Assembly (NCBI RefSeq): GCF_900188435.1
Contig: NZ_FYFA01000001.1
Span: 2,046,001-2,110,000 of the forward strand
Length of the DNA stretch: 64,000 nucleotides
Source of the DNA: Marinobacter sp. es.048
Lineage (GTDB): Bacteria; Pseudomonadota; Gammaproteobacteria; Pseudomonadales; Oleiphilaceae
Reading direction: 5' to 3'
Positions within the stretch are counted from its first letter, which is position 1. Every line of letters starts with the position of its first letter. The position numbers and the translations under genes are program-made. Positions 21,986 through 30,071 of this stretch are shown piece by piece. The notes under the pieces are model-generated. The model was not told where the DNA came from and did not search any database. It worked only from the letters and a program-made list of their open reading frames with translations.

Positions 21986-22894
21986 ATGGCGGTACAAGCC
22001 CTGTTGCCGGTATTTGTTCTGATCATGCTCGGGCATGTGTTCCGCCGCATTGACTTTCCGGGCGGCGATTTCTGGCCCCAGGCGGAGCGGTTTACTTACT
22101 ACGTACTGTTTCCAGCCATGCTGGTTTTCAAGCTGGGGCAGGCCCGGTTGCCTGCTTCCGCTTATGGCGACATCGCCTTGCTGATCGGTGCTATGCTGAT
22201 CGCGATGACGCTGGTCCTGGCGCTCGCCCAGTGGTTCTGGCGCTGGTCCGGTCCGGTTTTTTCTTCGGTTTACCAGGGGTCTATCCGGTTCAATTCCTAT
22301 GTGGGTCTGGCTGCTGGTGGAATGTTGTTGGGGGATCAGGGACTGTCGCTGACGGCGATTGCGGTTGCCATCATGGTGCCGTTGCTGAATCTGCTCTGCA
22401 TACTGATGTTTTCCCTGGTGGCCACGGAAGGGCCGGTGAGGTTGGTGCCGGTGTTCAAGGCGATCGTGACCAATCCTCTGATTGTGGGCTCGGTGATCGG
22501 CGTGGTCTGGAGCTTCTTCGAGATCGGGTTTCATCCGCTGATCGGCGGAATTCTCGAGCCTCTCAGTAATCTGGCGTTGCCGATGGGGCTGATGACAGTC
22601 GGTGCCGGGCTTCAGCTCAAGGCCCTCAGAGGCGCCTCACTGCCGTTTATTGTCTCGTCGGCGCTGAAGCTGGTCGGGTTTCCGATGATGACTGCGGGGC
22701 TGGCGTTGTTGCTAGGTCTTGAGGGAATGATGGTGCAGGTGGCCGTGCTGTTGTCGGCGCTTCCCACGGCCACATCGGCCTACATTCTGGCTCGACAGCT
22801 TGGTGGCGATGCCCCCCTGATGGCAGGCATCATCAGTGGCCAGACCTTGCTGGCCATCGTCACCATACCGCTAGTGCTCAGTATTCTCTGGTAG
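21986..22894 (+). CDS. AEC family transporter
   Basis: This 302-residue hydrophobic protein shows about ten membrane segments in two halves, as in the auxin efflux carrier (AEC) family. The segment PAMLVFKLGQA in the first half and the C-terminal pattern LPTATSAYILARQLGGD are characteristic. Bacterial members carry small carboxylates such as malonate or malate, but no substrate can be assigned here. The start is the ATG at 21986. A TTG lies directly before it. Its end overlaps the convergent znuA gene by 24 bases. Confidence 0.85.
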   Translation: MAVQALLPVFVLIMLGHVFRRIDFPGGDFWPQAERFTYYVLFPAMLVFKLGQARLPASAYGDIALLIGAMLIAMTLVLALAQWFWRWSGPVFSSVYQGSIRFNSYVGLAAGGMLLGDQGLSLTAIAVAIMVPLLNLLCILMFSLVATEGPVRLVPVFKAIVTNPLIVGSVIGVVWSFFEIGFHPLIGGILEPLSNLALPMGLMTVGAGLQLKALRGASLPFIVSSALKLVGFPMMTAGLALLLGLEGMMVQVAVLLSALPTATSAYILARQLGGDAPLMAGIISGQTLLAIVTIPLVLSILW

Positions 22895-23869
22895 GCACTC
22901 GAGTACCGCGTCGACAATGCTGTGCTGGAAGTTGTTGTAACCCTCCGGCGTTGCTTCAATGTCAGTGGCCAGAGGGTCCCAGGTGCTGAAGGTTACGTCC
23001 AGGCTCTCGGTGATCGAGCGCCACCACTGCCGATTGAACTGCGGTTCGGTCAGCAGACAGGGGTGGTTGGCGTTGCGCAGCTTTTCCTGAACCTCTGCGA
23101 TATGGCGTGCCCCCGGCGACAGCTCCGGGTTCAGCGTAAGGACGCCCTCAAGTTTCAGGTCATAGTGTTCGGCAAACCGGGTGAAGGCTTCGTGATAGGC
23201 GAACAGACTGATGTCCTGTGCCGGCGCAAGACGGTCCCGAATGTTGGCATCCGTTTGTCGAACGCTGACTTTGAACTGCTCGAAGTTCTCGTTTAACGCG
23301 CCAGCGTCAACACCGCCCAGTCCTGAGAGAGCATCGCGGATAGTCGCGGCCATTTCGATGGCCAATTCGGGATCCAGCCAGATGTGCGGGTCTTCGCCGT
23401 CACCGTGATCATGGCCGTGTCCGTGTCCCTCGTTGTGATGCTCTTCTTCCTTGGCCTCCTCATGATCAGCGTGGCCATGATGGTCGTCCGCGTGTTCATC
23501 GTGAGCGTGCTGGTCGTGGGTATCTTCCCCGGATTCGTGCTCGGCATCCATGAGCGCGACCGTTCTGCTGCTGAAATCCTGCCCGGTCAAAAGGCGATTA
23601 AGAAAGGTTTCCATGTCGGGTCCCACCCAGAAAATCACGTCGGCGTTTTCCAGTGCCCGACGCTGGGATGGCTTCATGGTGTAGTTGTGGGGGCTGGAGC
23701 CAGGCGGGACGAGGCTCTTTGTCTGCATGTCCTCCGTGGCGATCGCGCTGACAATCAGCTCAACCGGTTTGATGGAAGTAACAATACGGGTCTCGGCCTG
23801 CAGAGCGCCGCTGATCAAAAGGGTGCCGGCACCGAGTGCCAGAGAAAGTGCTTTTCCGGGAACGCGCAT
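22871..23869 (-). CDS. znuA: Zinc ABC transporter substrate-binding protein ZnuA
   Basis: ZnuA captures Zn2+ in the periplasm for the ZnuBC importer. The 332-residue protein starts with a signal peptide (about 1-25), carries the cluster A-1 binding residues in the segment SSPHNYTMKP and has a long His/Asp/Glu-rich loop (about residues 120-165). Histidine-rich loops of this kind are typical of zinc-specific members. I moved the start to the ATG at 23869 since the upstream in-frame residues lack signal-peptide character and overlap the promoter. The promoter carries a Zur box. No znuB, znuC or zur gene is in the window, so the rest of the transporter must be encoded elsewhere. Confidence 0.93.
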   Translation of the reverse strand: MRVPGKALSLALGAGTLLISGALQAETRIVTSIKPVELIVSAIATEDMQTKSLVPPGSSPHNYTMKPSQRRALENADVIFWVGPDMETFLNRLLTGQDFSSRTVALMDAEHESGEDTHDQHAHDEHADDHHGHADHEEAKEEEHHNEGHGHGHDHGDGEDPHIWLDPELAIEMAATIRDALSGLGGVDAGALNENFEQFKVSVRQTDANIRDRLAPAQDISLFAYHEAFTRFAEHYDLKLEGVLTLNPELSPGARHIAEVQEKLRNANHPCLLTEPQFNRQWWRSITESLDVTFSTWDPLATDIEATPEGYNNFQHSIVDAVLECLPENTEH

Positions 23870-23901
23870 GATAAATGAGATCCTGCGATGCAATTGTGTA
23901 A

Positions 23902-23916
23902 TGTTATAATATAACA
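23902..23916. promoter_or_regulatory. Zur box
   Basis: TGTTATA-A-TATAACA is a perfect 7-1-7 palindrome and matches the gammaproteobacterial Zur operator core, with outer bases AA and AAT also fitting. It covers the -10 element of the znuA promoter, so zinc-loaded Zur would block transcription when zinc is plentiful. Confidence 0.9.
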
Positions 23917-23936
23917 AATCGGGAGGGTGTGGGCAA
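23908..23936 (-). promoter_or_regulatory. znuA promoter
   Basis: On the minus strand TTGCCC (23936-23931) and TATATT (23913-23908) are 17 bases apart. Transcription would start near 23901, about 30 bases before the znuA start codon, and the -10 lies inside the Zur box. Confidence 0.7.
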
Positions 23937-24008
23937 AAGAAACTTTCCGCAGGTGCTTAGCGTTTCGCTCGTTAACTTCCTGATCATGCGAAACCTGACG
24001 ATGGCCGG

Positions 24009-24014
24009 TATAAT
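24009..24014 (+). promoter_or_regulatory. -10 element upstream of gltX
   Basis: A perfect TATAAT lies 43 bases before the gltX start codon. No good -35 hexamer stands at the right distance, so the promoter may depend on other contacts or on an activator. Confidence 0.45.
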
Positions 24015-24057
24015 GCCCGCTTTATCAAACGGCCACCGACTTTTTCAGGAAGGTTTC

Positions 24058-25542
24058 ATGACTGTACGTACCCGAATTGCTCCGTCACCCACTGGTGACC
24101 CTCACGTTGGTACCGCCTACGTGGCCCTGTTCAACCTGTGCTTTGCCCGTCAGCACGGCGGCCAGTTCGTCCTGCGTATCGAGGATACCGACCAGGCCCG
24201 CAGTACCGCGGAATCCGAGCAGGACATTCTCAAGGCGTTACGCTGGCTTGGCCTGAACTGGGATGAAGGCCCCGATGTAGGTGGCCCCCACGGCCCCTAT
24301 CGCCAATCCGAGCGCAAGCACTCCTACCGTCAGTACGCCGAGGACCTGGTGACCGCCGGGCACGCCTTTTATTGCTTCCGTACACCGGAAGAGCTGGAAG
24401 CCATTCGGGAAGAACGCAAGGCTCAGGGCCTGAATCCGGGCATCAAGGGCGACCTGGAGTTGTCCGATGACGAAGTGAAGCGTCGTCTGGACGCGGGCGA
24501 GCCATATGTGATTCGCATGAAAGTGCCCGACGAGGGCGTCTGCGAGATTGATGACATGCTCCGGGGCACCATCGAGATTGACTGGGCCCAGGTGGACTGC
24601 CAGATCCTGCTCAAATCCGACGGCATGCCCACCTATCACCTGGCCAACGTGGTTGATGATCACCTGATGGAAATCACCCATGTTTTGCGGGGCGAGGAGT
24701 GGATCAACTCGGCGCCGAAGCACAAACTGCTGTACCAGTATTTTGGCTGGGATATGCCGGTGCTCTGTCACCTCCCGCTGCTGCGTAACCCGGACAAGAG
24801 CAAGCTGTCCAAACGCAAGAACCCCACCAGCATCAATTTCTATGAGCGCATGGGCTTTCTGCCGGAGGCCGTCACCAACTATCTCGGGCGCATGGGCTGG
24901 TCCATGCCCGACGAGCGGGAAAAGTTCACTCTGGACGAGATGATCGAGAACTTCGATATCCAGCGTGTCTCTCTCGGTGGCCCGGTATTCGATGTGGAGA
25001 AGCTTCGCTGGCTCAACGGCCAGTGGTTGCGCGAAGAGCTGGCTGAAGAGCAGTTCATGGAGCGCATGCGCCAGTGGTGGTTTAACGAGGACGCCCTGCG
25101 TTCTCTGGTGCCTCACATCAAGGGTAGGGCAGAGGTGTTTTCGGATGTGGCGCCCATGGCCCAGTTCATGTTCTCCGGCATGCTCAACCTGAAGCCGGAG
25201 GACTTTGCCCATAACAAACTTGAAGAGGCCCAGATCAAGCGGGTTCTGCAGTTTACGCTGTGGAAGCTTGAAGCACAGCGCCACTGGAGCAAGGAGACCA
25301 TCTTCGCGGACATCAAGGCCCTGGCCAAAGCCATGGACCTGAAGATGGGAGACTTCATGTTCTCCATTTTTGTGGCGGTTGCCGGTACGCCGAATTCCTG
25401 GTCTGTGATGGACTCCATGGCGCTGCTGGGCCCGGACATGACCCGTTCAAGGCTTCGGCGTGCGCTGGAAGTGATGGGTGGTTTCTCCAAGAAGGAAACC
25501 AAGAAGGTGGAAAAGGAATACGCGGCTCTGGGTATTCATTAA
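24058..25542 (+). CDS. gltX: Glutamyl-tRNA synthetase
   Basis: GltX charges tRNA-Glu with glutamate. The 494-residue class I synthetase shows the HIGH-type motif [11 protein letters not shown] (11-21) and the KMSKS-type motif KLSKR beginning at Lys249, the normal form for this enzyme. The open frame continues 43 codons upstream, but CAGGAAGG before 24058 and the conserved [13 protein letters not shown] beginning set the start. The tRNA-Ala and tRNA-Glu genes follow 113 bases later, so the enzyme gene sits next to the gene for its own tRNA, as in Pseudomonas. Confidence 0.98.
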   Translation: MTVRTRIAPSPTGDPHVGTAYVALFNLCFARQHGGQFVLRIEDTDQARSTAESEQDILKALRWLGLNWDEGPDVGGPHGPYRQSERKHSYRQYAEDLVTAGHAFYCFRTPEELEAIREERKAQGLNPGIKGDLELSDDEVKRRLDAGEPYVIRMKVPDEGVCEIDDMLRGTIEIDWAQVDCQILLKSDGMPTYHLANVVDDHLMEITHVLRGEEWINSAPKHKLLYQYFGWDMPVLCHLPLLRNPDKSKLSKRKNPTSINFYERMGFLPEAVTNYLGRMGWSMPDEREKFTLDEMIENFDIQRVSLGGPVFDVEKLRWLNGQWLREELAEEQFMERMRQWWFNEDALRSLVPHIKGRAEVFSDVAPMAQFMFSGMLNLKPEDFAHNKLEEAQIKRVLQFTLWKLEAQRHWSKETIFADIKALAKAMDLKMGDFMFSIFVAVAGTPNSWSVMDSMALLGPDMTRSRLRRALEVMGGFSKKETKKVEKEYAALGIH

Positions 25543-25613
25543 CCGCTTTGGTGGATTAATAAACGGCTTGAACAAGGATGTTCAGAAAACTGAAAAAAAG
25601 TGTGTTTCAGAGG

Positions 25614-25642
25614 TTGACGCCCATAGGGCGGATCCTTAATAT
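25614..25642 (+). promoter_or_regulatory. Promoter of the tRNA-Ala/tRNA-Glu pair
   Basis: TTGACG (25614-25619) and TAATAT (25637-25642) are 17 bases apart and match consensus at five and four positions respectively. Transcription would begin about seven bases before the first tRNA base. Confidence 0.75.
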
Positions 25643-25655
25643 ACGCAGCCGTTGA

Positions 25656-25731
25656 GGGGCCATAGCTCAGCTGGGAGAGCGCAACACTGGCAGTGTTGAG
25701 GTCGGCGGTTCGATCCCGCCTGGCTCCACCA
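25656..25731 (+). tRNA. tRNA-Ala (anticodon GGC)
   Basis: The 76 bases fold as a cloverleaf. The acceptor stem pairs GGGGCCA with TGGCTCC (one G-T pair), the anticodon stem-loop is AACACTGGCAGTGTT with anticodon GGC, the T-loop is GGTTCGATCC and the 3' end is an encoded ACCA. It reads GCC and GCT alanine codons. Confidence 0.97.
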
Positions 25732-25738
25732 ATTTCTA

Positions 25739-25814
25739 GTCCCCTTCGTCTAGTGGCCTAGGACTCCGCCCTTTCACGGCGGCAACAGGGGTTCGAACCC
25801 CCTAGGGGACGCCA
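25739..25814 (+). tRNA. tRNA-Glu (anticodon TTC)
   Basis: The 76 bases fold as a cloverleaf with acceptor stem GTCCCCT/AGGGGAC, anticodon stem-loop CCGCCCTTTCACGGCGG with anticodon TTC, T arm around GGTTCGAACCCC and an encoded GCCA end. It lies seven bases after tRNA-Ala and must share its transcript. Confidence 0.97.
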
Positions 25815-25850
25815 ATACGGCTTGACGGTTTAGTCCACCGGAAAGCCATC

Positions 25851-25878
25851 AAAAAAACCGCCTTCGGGCGGTTTTTTT
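25851..25878. terminator. Rho-independent terminator after the tRNA pair
   Basis: A run of A bases, then CCGCC, a TTCG tetraloop, GGCGG and seven T bases form a compact terminator. The flanking A and T runs let it work in both directions, ending the tRNA transcript and the convergent QueD-like gene. Confidence 0.92.
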
Positions 25879-25910
25879 GTGTCTGAATTTCGGGGCAGGC
25901 CCAATTTAAC

Positions 25911-26762
25911 TCAACGTTCGGCAATCGCCCCCTTGCCAACGCCTTCGTATGCCTTCACCCGGATGGTGTCCTTCGCAAACTCTACCTTGAGCTTGTCGGC
26001 CATATGGGCGGCAATCAGCTCCACCGTGGTGTCGGTATCGAGCATGTATACGCGCTCTTCTGGCAGGGTCAGCGCAAACTCGCCCTGGTTGGCCTCGTAT
26101 TCAAAGGTCACGTACCGAACGCCGTCATCGCCCACATGGCGTCGTACTACGTCTTCTTCGGACCCGACGTAAATATCCCGCCAGAGCTTGGCCCAGTGAC
26201 GTTCCAGATCGTAATCGCGGTGGCCGTTACGATCAATACGAATCGGTGAGCGATGGCCGTGGGCAATGCGCTGGCAGTTGCCCAGGTGTTTCTTCAGGCC
26301 GTGCACGTAGTGGTAGTAGGCACCGTCGATTTCCTCTTCCCGGAGATTGATCTCCACCGAAATCACGTTGGCCGGAAGGACTGCCTTGATTTCCTGTTCC
26401 AGCAGCGAGGCAACGGCAGAAGGCACAACCCGGTCGGCGGACAGCCAGACGATGGCTTCGTCCGGCGAGCGGTGAATGATCTGGCTGCCGTCGGTGAGCG
26501 CCCAGGTAAAGGTGTCTGGCTCTTCCTCGTTCCAGGACAGTCCCTGGTAGCCACGGGGAATCACCAGACGATGGTCAACTCGCTCATCGATCACCCGTTT
26601 GATGGTGCGTTTTACGTTGCTGAAGTCGAACACCATGCCCTGTTCGTCCAGCTCCCCGCCAAGCACCACATCCGCAATCCAGCTTTCACCCACCAGCCCC
26701 CGGGTCGGGTCCAGGTAGGCGAAATCGATAACGGTCAGGTTGTCTACAAACAGATGGTTCAT
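25911..26762 (-). CDS. QueD/PTPS-like protein with two T-fold domains
   Basis: The 283-residue protein is about twice the length of 6-carboxytetrahydropterin synthase (QueD) and appears to hold two tandem T-fold domains. The N-terminal half keeps the second part of the QueD signature (GMVFDFSNVKRTIKRV followed by VDHRL) but lacks the zinc-binding HGH. The C-terminal half keeps YYHYVHGLKKH and NCQRIAHGH, which resemble the zinc histidines and catalytic cysteine, and ends with a TTVELIAAHMADKL helix. The spacing CxxxxHGH is one residue longer than CxxxHGH of E. coli QueD. A role in pterin or 7-deazaguanine metabolism is likely by family, but the substrate is open. The ATG at 26762 has GGAAA upstream. 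A TTG just before it is less likely. Confidence 0.75.
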   Translation of the reverse strand: MNHLFVDNLTVIDFAYLDPTRGLVGESWIADVVLGGELDEQGMVFDFSNVKRTIKRVIDERVDHRLVIPRGYQGLSWNEEEPDTFTWALTDGSQIIHRSPDEAIVWLSADRVVPSAVASLLEQEIKAVLPANVISVEINLREEEIDGAYYHYVHGLKKHLGNCQRIAHGHRSPIRIDRNGHRDYDLERHWAKLWRDIYVGSEEDVVRRHVGDDGVRYVTFEYEANQGEFALTLPEERVYMLDTDTTVELIAAHMADKLKVEFAKDTIRVKAYEGVGKGAIAER

Positions 26763-26783
26763 CAAATTTCCAGGCGGGTATGG

Positions 26784-27539
26784 TTGATTGATGGCCGAAT
26801 TCTAGCAAAAATCACCGAGTACAGCAGTCTGGCGGCTGGCCAGCGCTCCATTTCTTTTCGGATACAGCTCATCATCTTAAACTTCGACAAGCGCAACGAT
26901 CAGCAATTCCCGGTACTTATACTGGCTGCCGGTGCTTCCAGTCGCCTTGGCCGGCCTAAAGCCCTGTTGCCCGTGGTGTCTGGAAACCGGGCGGAGACGG
27001 ATTCCCACAACCACACGCTTCTGGACGCCGCCATTGGCCAGGGCCGGGTTTTGAGCCCGGATGTCCGGGTAGTGTGCGGTGCCTGGTACCCCCTGATCCG
27101 GTTTCGTTGCCGGCGCCAGCCGTCCTCGTGGTTACGGGCGCCGGATTGGCACGAGGGCATGTCGGCCTCACTATCTGCGGGGCTTCGAAGCCTTGGGCCG
27201 GCTGTGAAAGGCGTTTTTGTTTTGGTAGCGGACCAGCCGCTACTGGATCTGAACGCCCTTGAGGCCTTTGGCAAGGCAGCCCGCTGCTTACCGGAACAGC
27301 CCATTGCCGCTGATTATAGTGGCGGGCCGGGTGTGCCGGCCTACTTGCCCCGATGGCTCTGGCCGCTGGTACTGGATCTGGAAGGGGATAGGGGTGCCGG
27401 GCGGTTGCTGGCGGAGGTGCGGGCAACCCGGGTCGATATTCCGGGGGTCTACGACGATGTGGACACCCCGGCAGACTGGAAAAGAATCAGGGCGTTGCTC
27501 AGCCGAACAGGCCCGACAGCCAGGCAATCCCGACGCTGA
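26784..27539 (+). CDS. MobA-like NTP transferase (nucleotidyltransferase family)
   Basis: The sequence from about 26908 onward reads [20 protein letters not shown], the nucleotide-binding start of MobA/MocA-type nucleotidyltransferases. [10 protein letters not shown] (metal-binding Asp) and the C-terminal [10 protein letters not shown] of the CTP:molybdopterin cytidylyltransferase group follow. It may transfer a nucleotide to molybdopterin or a related cofactor. No XdhC, CoxF or molybdoenzyme gene is nearby. The start is a real problem: between the upstream stop and the conserved core there is no ATG or GTG, and the only standard option is a TTG at 26784 with GGCGGG before it, which adds about 40 unconserved residues. 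The 3' end overlaps the convergent response-regulator gene by 41 bases. Confidence 0.65.
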   Translation: MIDGRILAKITEYSSLAAGQRSISFRIQLIILNFDKRNDQQFPVLILAAGASSRLGRPKALLPVVSGNRAETDSHNHTLLDAAIGQGRVLSPDVRVVCGAWYPLIRFRCRRQPSSWLRAPDWHEGMSASLSAGLRSLGPAVKGVFVLVADQPLLDLNALEAFGKAARCLPEQPIAADYSGGPGVPAYLPRWLWPLVLDLEGDRGAGRLLAEVRATRVDIPGVYDDVDTPADWKRIRALLSRTGPTARQSRR

Positions 27540-28584
27540 AGATCCCAAGGCTTACGGCAAGGCCAGTGGTGTAGATACGTGACGCCGTCGAACGCTGCTG
27601 GGCAACAAACAGGTCGATTGTGCGCTGGGCGATGTCTTCAGCAGTTTCCCGGGAAATCTCGTGGGCCTGCTGAATGGCCTCGGATTGCAGAGTCTGCCAG
27701 AACTCCGTATCAATCGTCTGAACGCTGGTAATGTGATCTTTCAGCTCGGCCATGTGTTCGCTGGTGAATCCGGAGTTCTTTTTCAACTCCTTCTTGAGTA
27801 CTGCCAGCTCACTCCGGAGGTTGAGGTTGACCTCGGCGGCAACTTCGTCGCGCAGGTTTTTGGTACGCTCGTTGACCATTTCGGTAACGGCGTTCAGACG
27901 TTCCTCGATCACTGCGTCCTGTTTGCTGCGGGATTCGTCCAGGGCGCGCTTCAGGTGGTCGAACTGTTCGTCGAAGAGGGAGCTCAGCAGTTCGTGCAGG
28001 CGGTTGTTGATATGGGTTTTGACCGCGGAGCGGGCGATCTGCTCGATGAGCTCGCTGGTCAGAGGGACCACATTGGCCTGCGGGTTTCCGCGACCGGCTG
28101 AATCGCCTGTCTTGGGCGACAGTTCCACTGAGGCATCGGCAGGTACGTTCAGTAGTTCGTCCTCGTGCCTTGAGGAGGGCGCAGATTCAGCGGGCGGTTC
28201 CGGCAGGGTTCCCTCTGTGACATCACTGGCCAGCTGGTCCAGAACGTCTTTGAGACCCTCGGTTTGCGGTGGTTTGGTCAGGATGTTGTAAACACCGAAG
28301 TTTCTGGCCTCTTCCATAAATGACGACGATTTTTTGGATGTGCACATGATAATGGGGATGCCGGCGGTCTCCGGATTGTCCTTGATGGCCTCCACGCCAT
28401 TCATTCCGGGCATCAGGTGATCCATGAAGATGACATCCGGGCGGCCATGGCTGTTGAGGAAATCCAGGGCCTCTTCGGCTGAGCCAGCCATGTTGATTTC
28501 CATATCGCGACTCTCCAGCAGTTTACTCAGGGCAAATCGTGCCACCTTGGAGTCATCTACCAGCAGAGCGTTTTTGATCGCCAT
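27499..28584 (-). CDS. Response regulator with coiled-coil and C-terminal membrane anchor
   Basis: The 361-residue protein starts with a receiver domain (about 1-120). The acidic pocket is at Asp10-Asp11, the phosphoacceptor is Asp55 in [10 protein letters not shown] and the conserved Lys is near residue 85. A Pro/Ser-rich linker (about 120-175) leads to a long charged region (about 180-330) with heptad-like spacing that should form a coiled coil. A single hydrophobic helix (about 339-357) closes the chain. No DNA-binding or enzymatic output domain is present. A receiver tethered to the membrane through a coiled coil is unusual, and I recognise no named family. No histidine kinase gene is adjacent. 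A PEGA-MORN gene lies 52 bases upstream on the same strand. Confidence 0.8.
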   Translation of the reverse strand: MAIKNALLVDDSKVARFALSKLLESRDMEINMAGSAEEALDFLNSHGRPDVIFMDHLMPGMNGVEAIKDNPETAGIPIIMCTSKKSSSFMEEARNFGVYNILTKPPQTEGLKDVLDQLASDVTEGTLPEPPAESAPSSRHEDELLNVPADASVELSPKTGDSAGRGNPQANVVPLTSELIEQIARSAVKTHINNRLHELLSSLFDEQFDHLKRALDESRSKQDAVIEERLNAVTEMVNERTKNLRDEVAAEVNLNLRSELAVLKKELKKNSGFTSEHMAELKDHITSVQTIDTEFWQTLQSEAIQQAHEISRETAEDIAQRTIDLFVAQQRSTASRIYTTGLAVSLGIFSVGIAWLSGLFG

Positions 28585-28636
28585 GTCACTACCTCAATTG
28601 TTTACTGCAAACGCGTTTTTTATCGGGCCGTTTTGA

Positions 28637-29956
28637 TTACCAGCCTTTCAGTTTCGGGCACTCTGTGGCCCGGTAGCTCTTGTCCCGATAACAGACACCG
28701 GGTTCAGTGGTTCGGGCAGTGAAAATCTCTCCTGCCGCCGTGGTCAGACGCACCTGTCCGTAAGGTTCACCATGACGGAAAGTGGCTTCGATCGAGCTTC
28801 CGTTGGGATTTTTTAATAACCCCTTGCCGTGAAATTTTCCTTCGATGTACTGACCTTCGTATTTTTTTCCACTGGCGAAGACTTCGGCCCCGGTGCCGTG
28901 GAAGGCGCCGTTGGAAAATTCGCCTTCGTAATGGCGCCCGTCGGGGTAGGTCAGTGTGCCGCTGCCATGAAATTCGTCGTTTCGGAAGCCGCCCACATAA
29001 AGCATGCCGTCCGCGGTGGTCAGGGAACCATGGCCATTGAGTTGTCCGTCCTGCCAGTGCCCGGTCAGTATGTCTCCGTTTGCCAGTGTCAGGGTGCCTT
29101 TGCCATTAAACTGGTCGGCCCGGAACTTGCCGGAGTAGCGGGAACTGTCAGCACTGCGCCATTCACCTTCGCCCTCGCATTTGCCGGCAGACCAGCCTCC
29201 GTCATAACGGCTGCCGTCGGTATGCAAGGCGGTGCCCTGGCCGTGGAATTCACCGTCTACAAAATGGCCCTCGTAGCGCAGGCCGTTGGCATCCTGATAG
29301 CTGCCGTCACCGGTTTTGACGCCGCCGATCCAGGTGCCGTCACGGAAGTTCACGGTGGTCAAGGCTTCCAGTTTGCCCACCAGTGTCATTTCGTTGCCGG
29401 CTTGCAGGGCAACGGTGCGGTTCCAGGGCTTGAAGCCGGGCTTGCTGATGGTGACATTGTATCGGCCCGGATCCAGCTCCAGATCCAGGCGGGTCGCGCC
29501 ATATTCCTTGCCGTTGATGGTGACCTGATCGCCGACAATGTTAGAGCGAAGCACCAGCAGAGCCTGCATCTGTGGCTGCGGTTGCTGCTGTTTTGCCGGT
29601 TTTTCCGGAATTGTCGGAGCGGCGTCTATTCGGGTTGCCATCACCTCTGGTGGTTCAGCCACAGCCAGAACCTCCGGGTTCTCCGGCATGGATGGAACGG
29701 CAAACGGGGTGGCCTCTACCACAGGTGAGCGCGAATCTCGGGCAGCCTGTTCAGTTTTGGCGGATGCCTCTGGAGCAGGCTGAGGGACCGGCCTGGTCTC
29801 GGGTTCGGCAGCGGCAGACGCAACAACTTGATCAGTGGCGGGTGGTTCGAAGGATTCCGTCGGCCGCAGGTCGTCCCGGACTGATGCGAACCCGGCGGTA
29901 ACCAGTAGCATAAGTGTCAGGGCATTGACGAACAGCAGCGGTCTGAAATCGACCAT
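28637..29956 (-). CDS. PEGA and MORN repeat protein
   Basis: The 439-residue protein has an N-terminal hydrophobic segment (about 7-24) that may be a signal peptide or anchor and a Pro/Ala/Glu-rich linker (about 30-130). A PEGA-like beta domain (about 133-195, with DPGRYNVTISKPGFKPW) follows. Next come seven good MORN repeats and one degenerate repeat, each near 23 residues with the pattern YxGxxxxGxxxGxG (about 226-410). The tail contains two cysteines. PEGA and MORN modules are found in envelope-associated proteins, and MORN repeats can bind lipids or other proteins. Export to the periplasm or cell surface is inferred. No enzymatic motif is seen. Confidence 0.85.
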   Translation of the reverse strand: MVDFRPLLFVNALTLMLLVTAGFASVRDDLRPTESFEPPATDQVVASAAAEPETRPVPQPAPEASAKTEQAARDSRSPVVEATPFAVPSMPENPEVLAVAEPPEVMATRIDAAPTIPEKPAKQQQPQPQMQALLVLRSNIVGDQVTINGKEYGATRLDLELDPGRYNVTISKPGFKPWNRTVALQAGNEMTLVGKLEALTTVNFRDGTWIGGVKTGDGSYQDANGLRYEGHFVDGEFHGQGTALHTDGSRYDGGWSAGKCEGEGEWRSADSSRYSGKFRADQFNGKGTLTLANGDILTGHWQDGQLNGHGSLTTADGMLYVGGFRNDEFHGSGTLTYPDGRHYEGEFSNGAFHGTGAEVFASGKKYEGQYIEGKFHGKGLLKNPNGSSIEATFRHGEPYGQVRLTTAAGEIFTARTTEPGVCYRDKSYRATECPKLKGW

Positions 29957-30071
29957 GAGGGAACCTCGTGATCCTGCATTCTTGGAATTCTGTCTACCGC
30001 TTCATCTTACCCAGTGAGTGCAGCGCTATGTAACAGAAAGTGTCCTGCAGTTACCGAGAATGCAGGCCAAA

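Noticed and set aside
24238..25284. 348-codon minus-strand frame opposite gltX
   Set aside because: Antisense shadow with no domain and no start signals.
28700..29300. Periodic sequence of about 69 bases, considered as a tandem DNA repeat
   Set aside because: The period reflects the 23-residue MORN repeats. The DNA copies are too diverged to be a recent tandem array.
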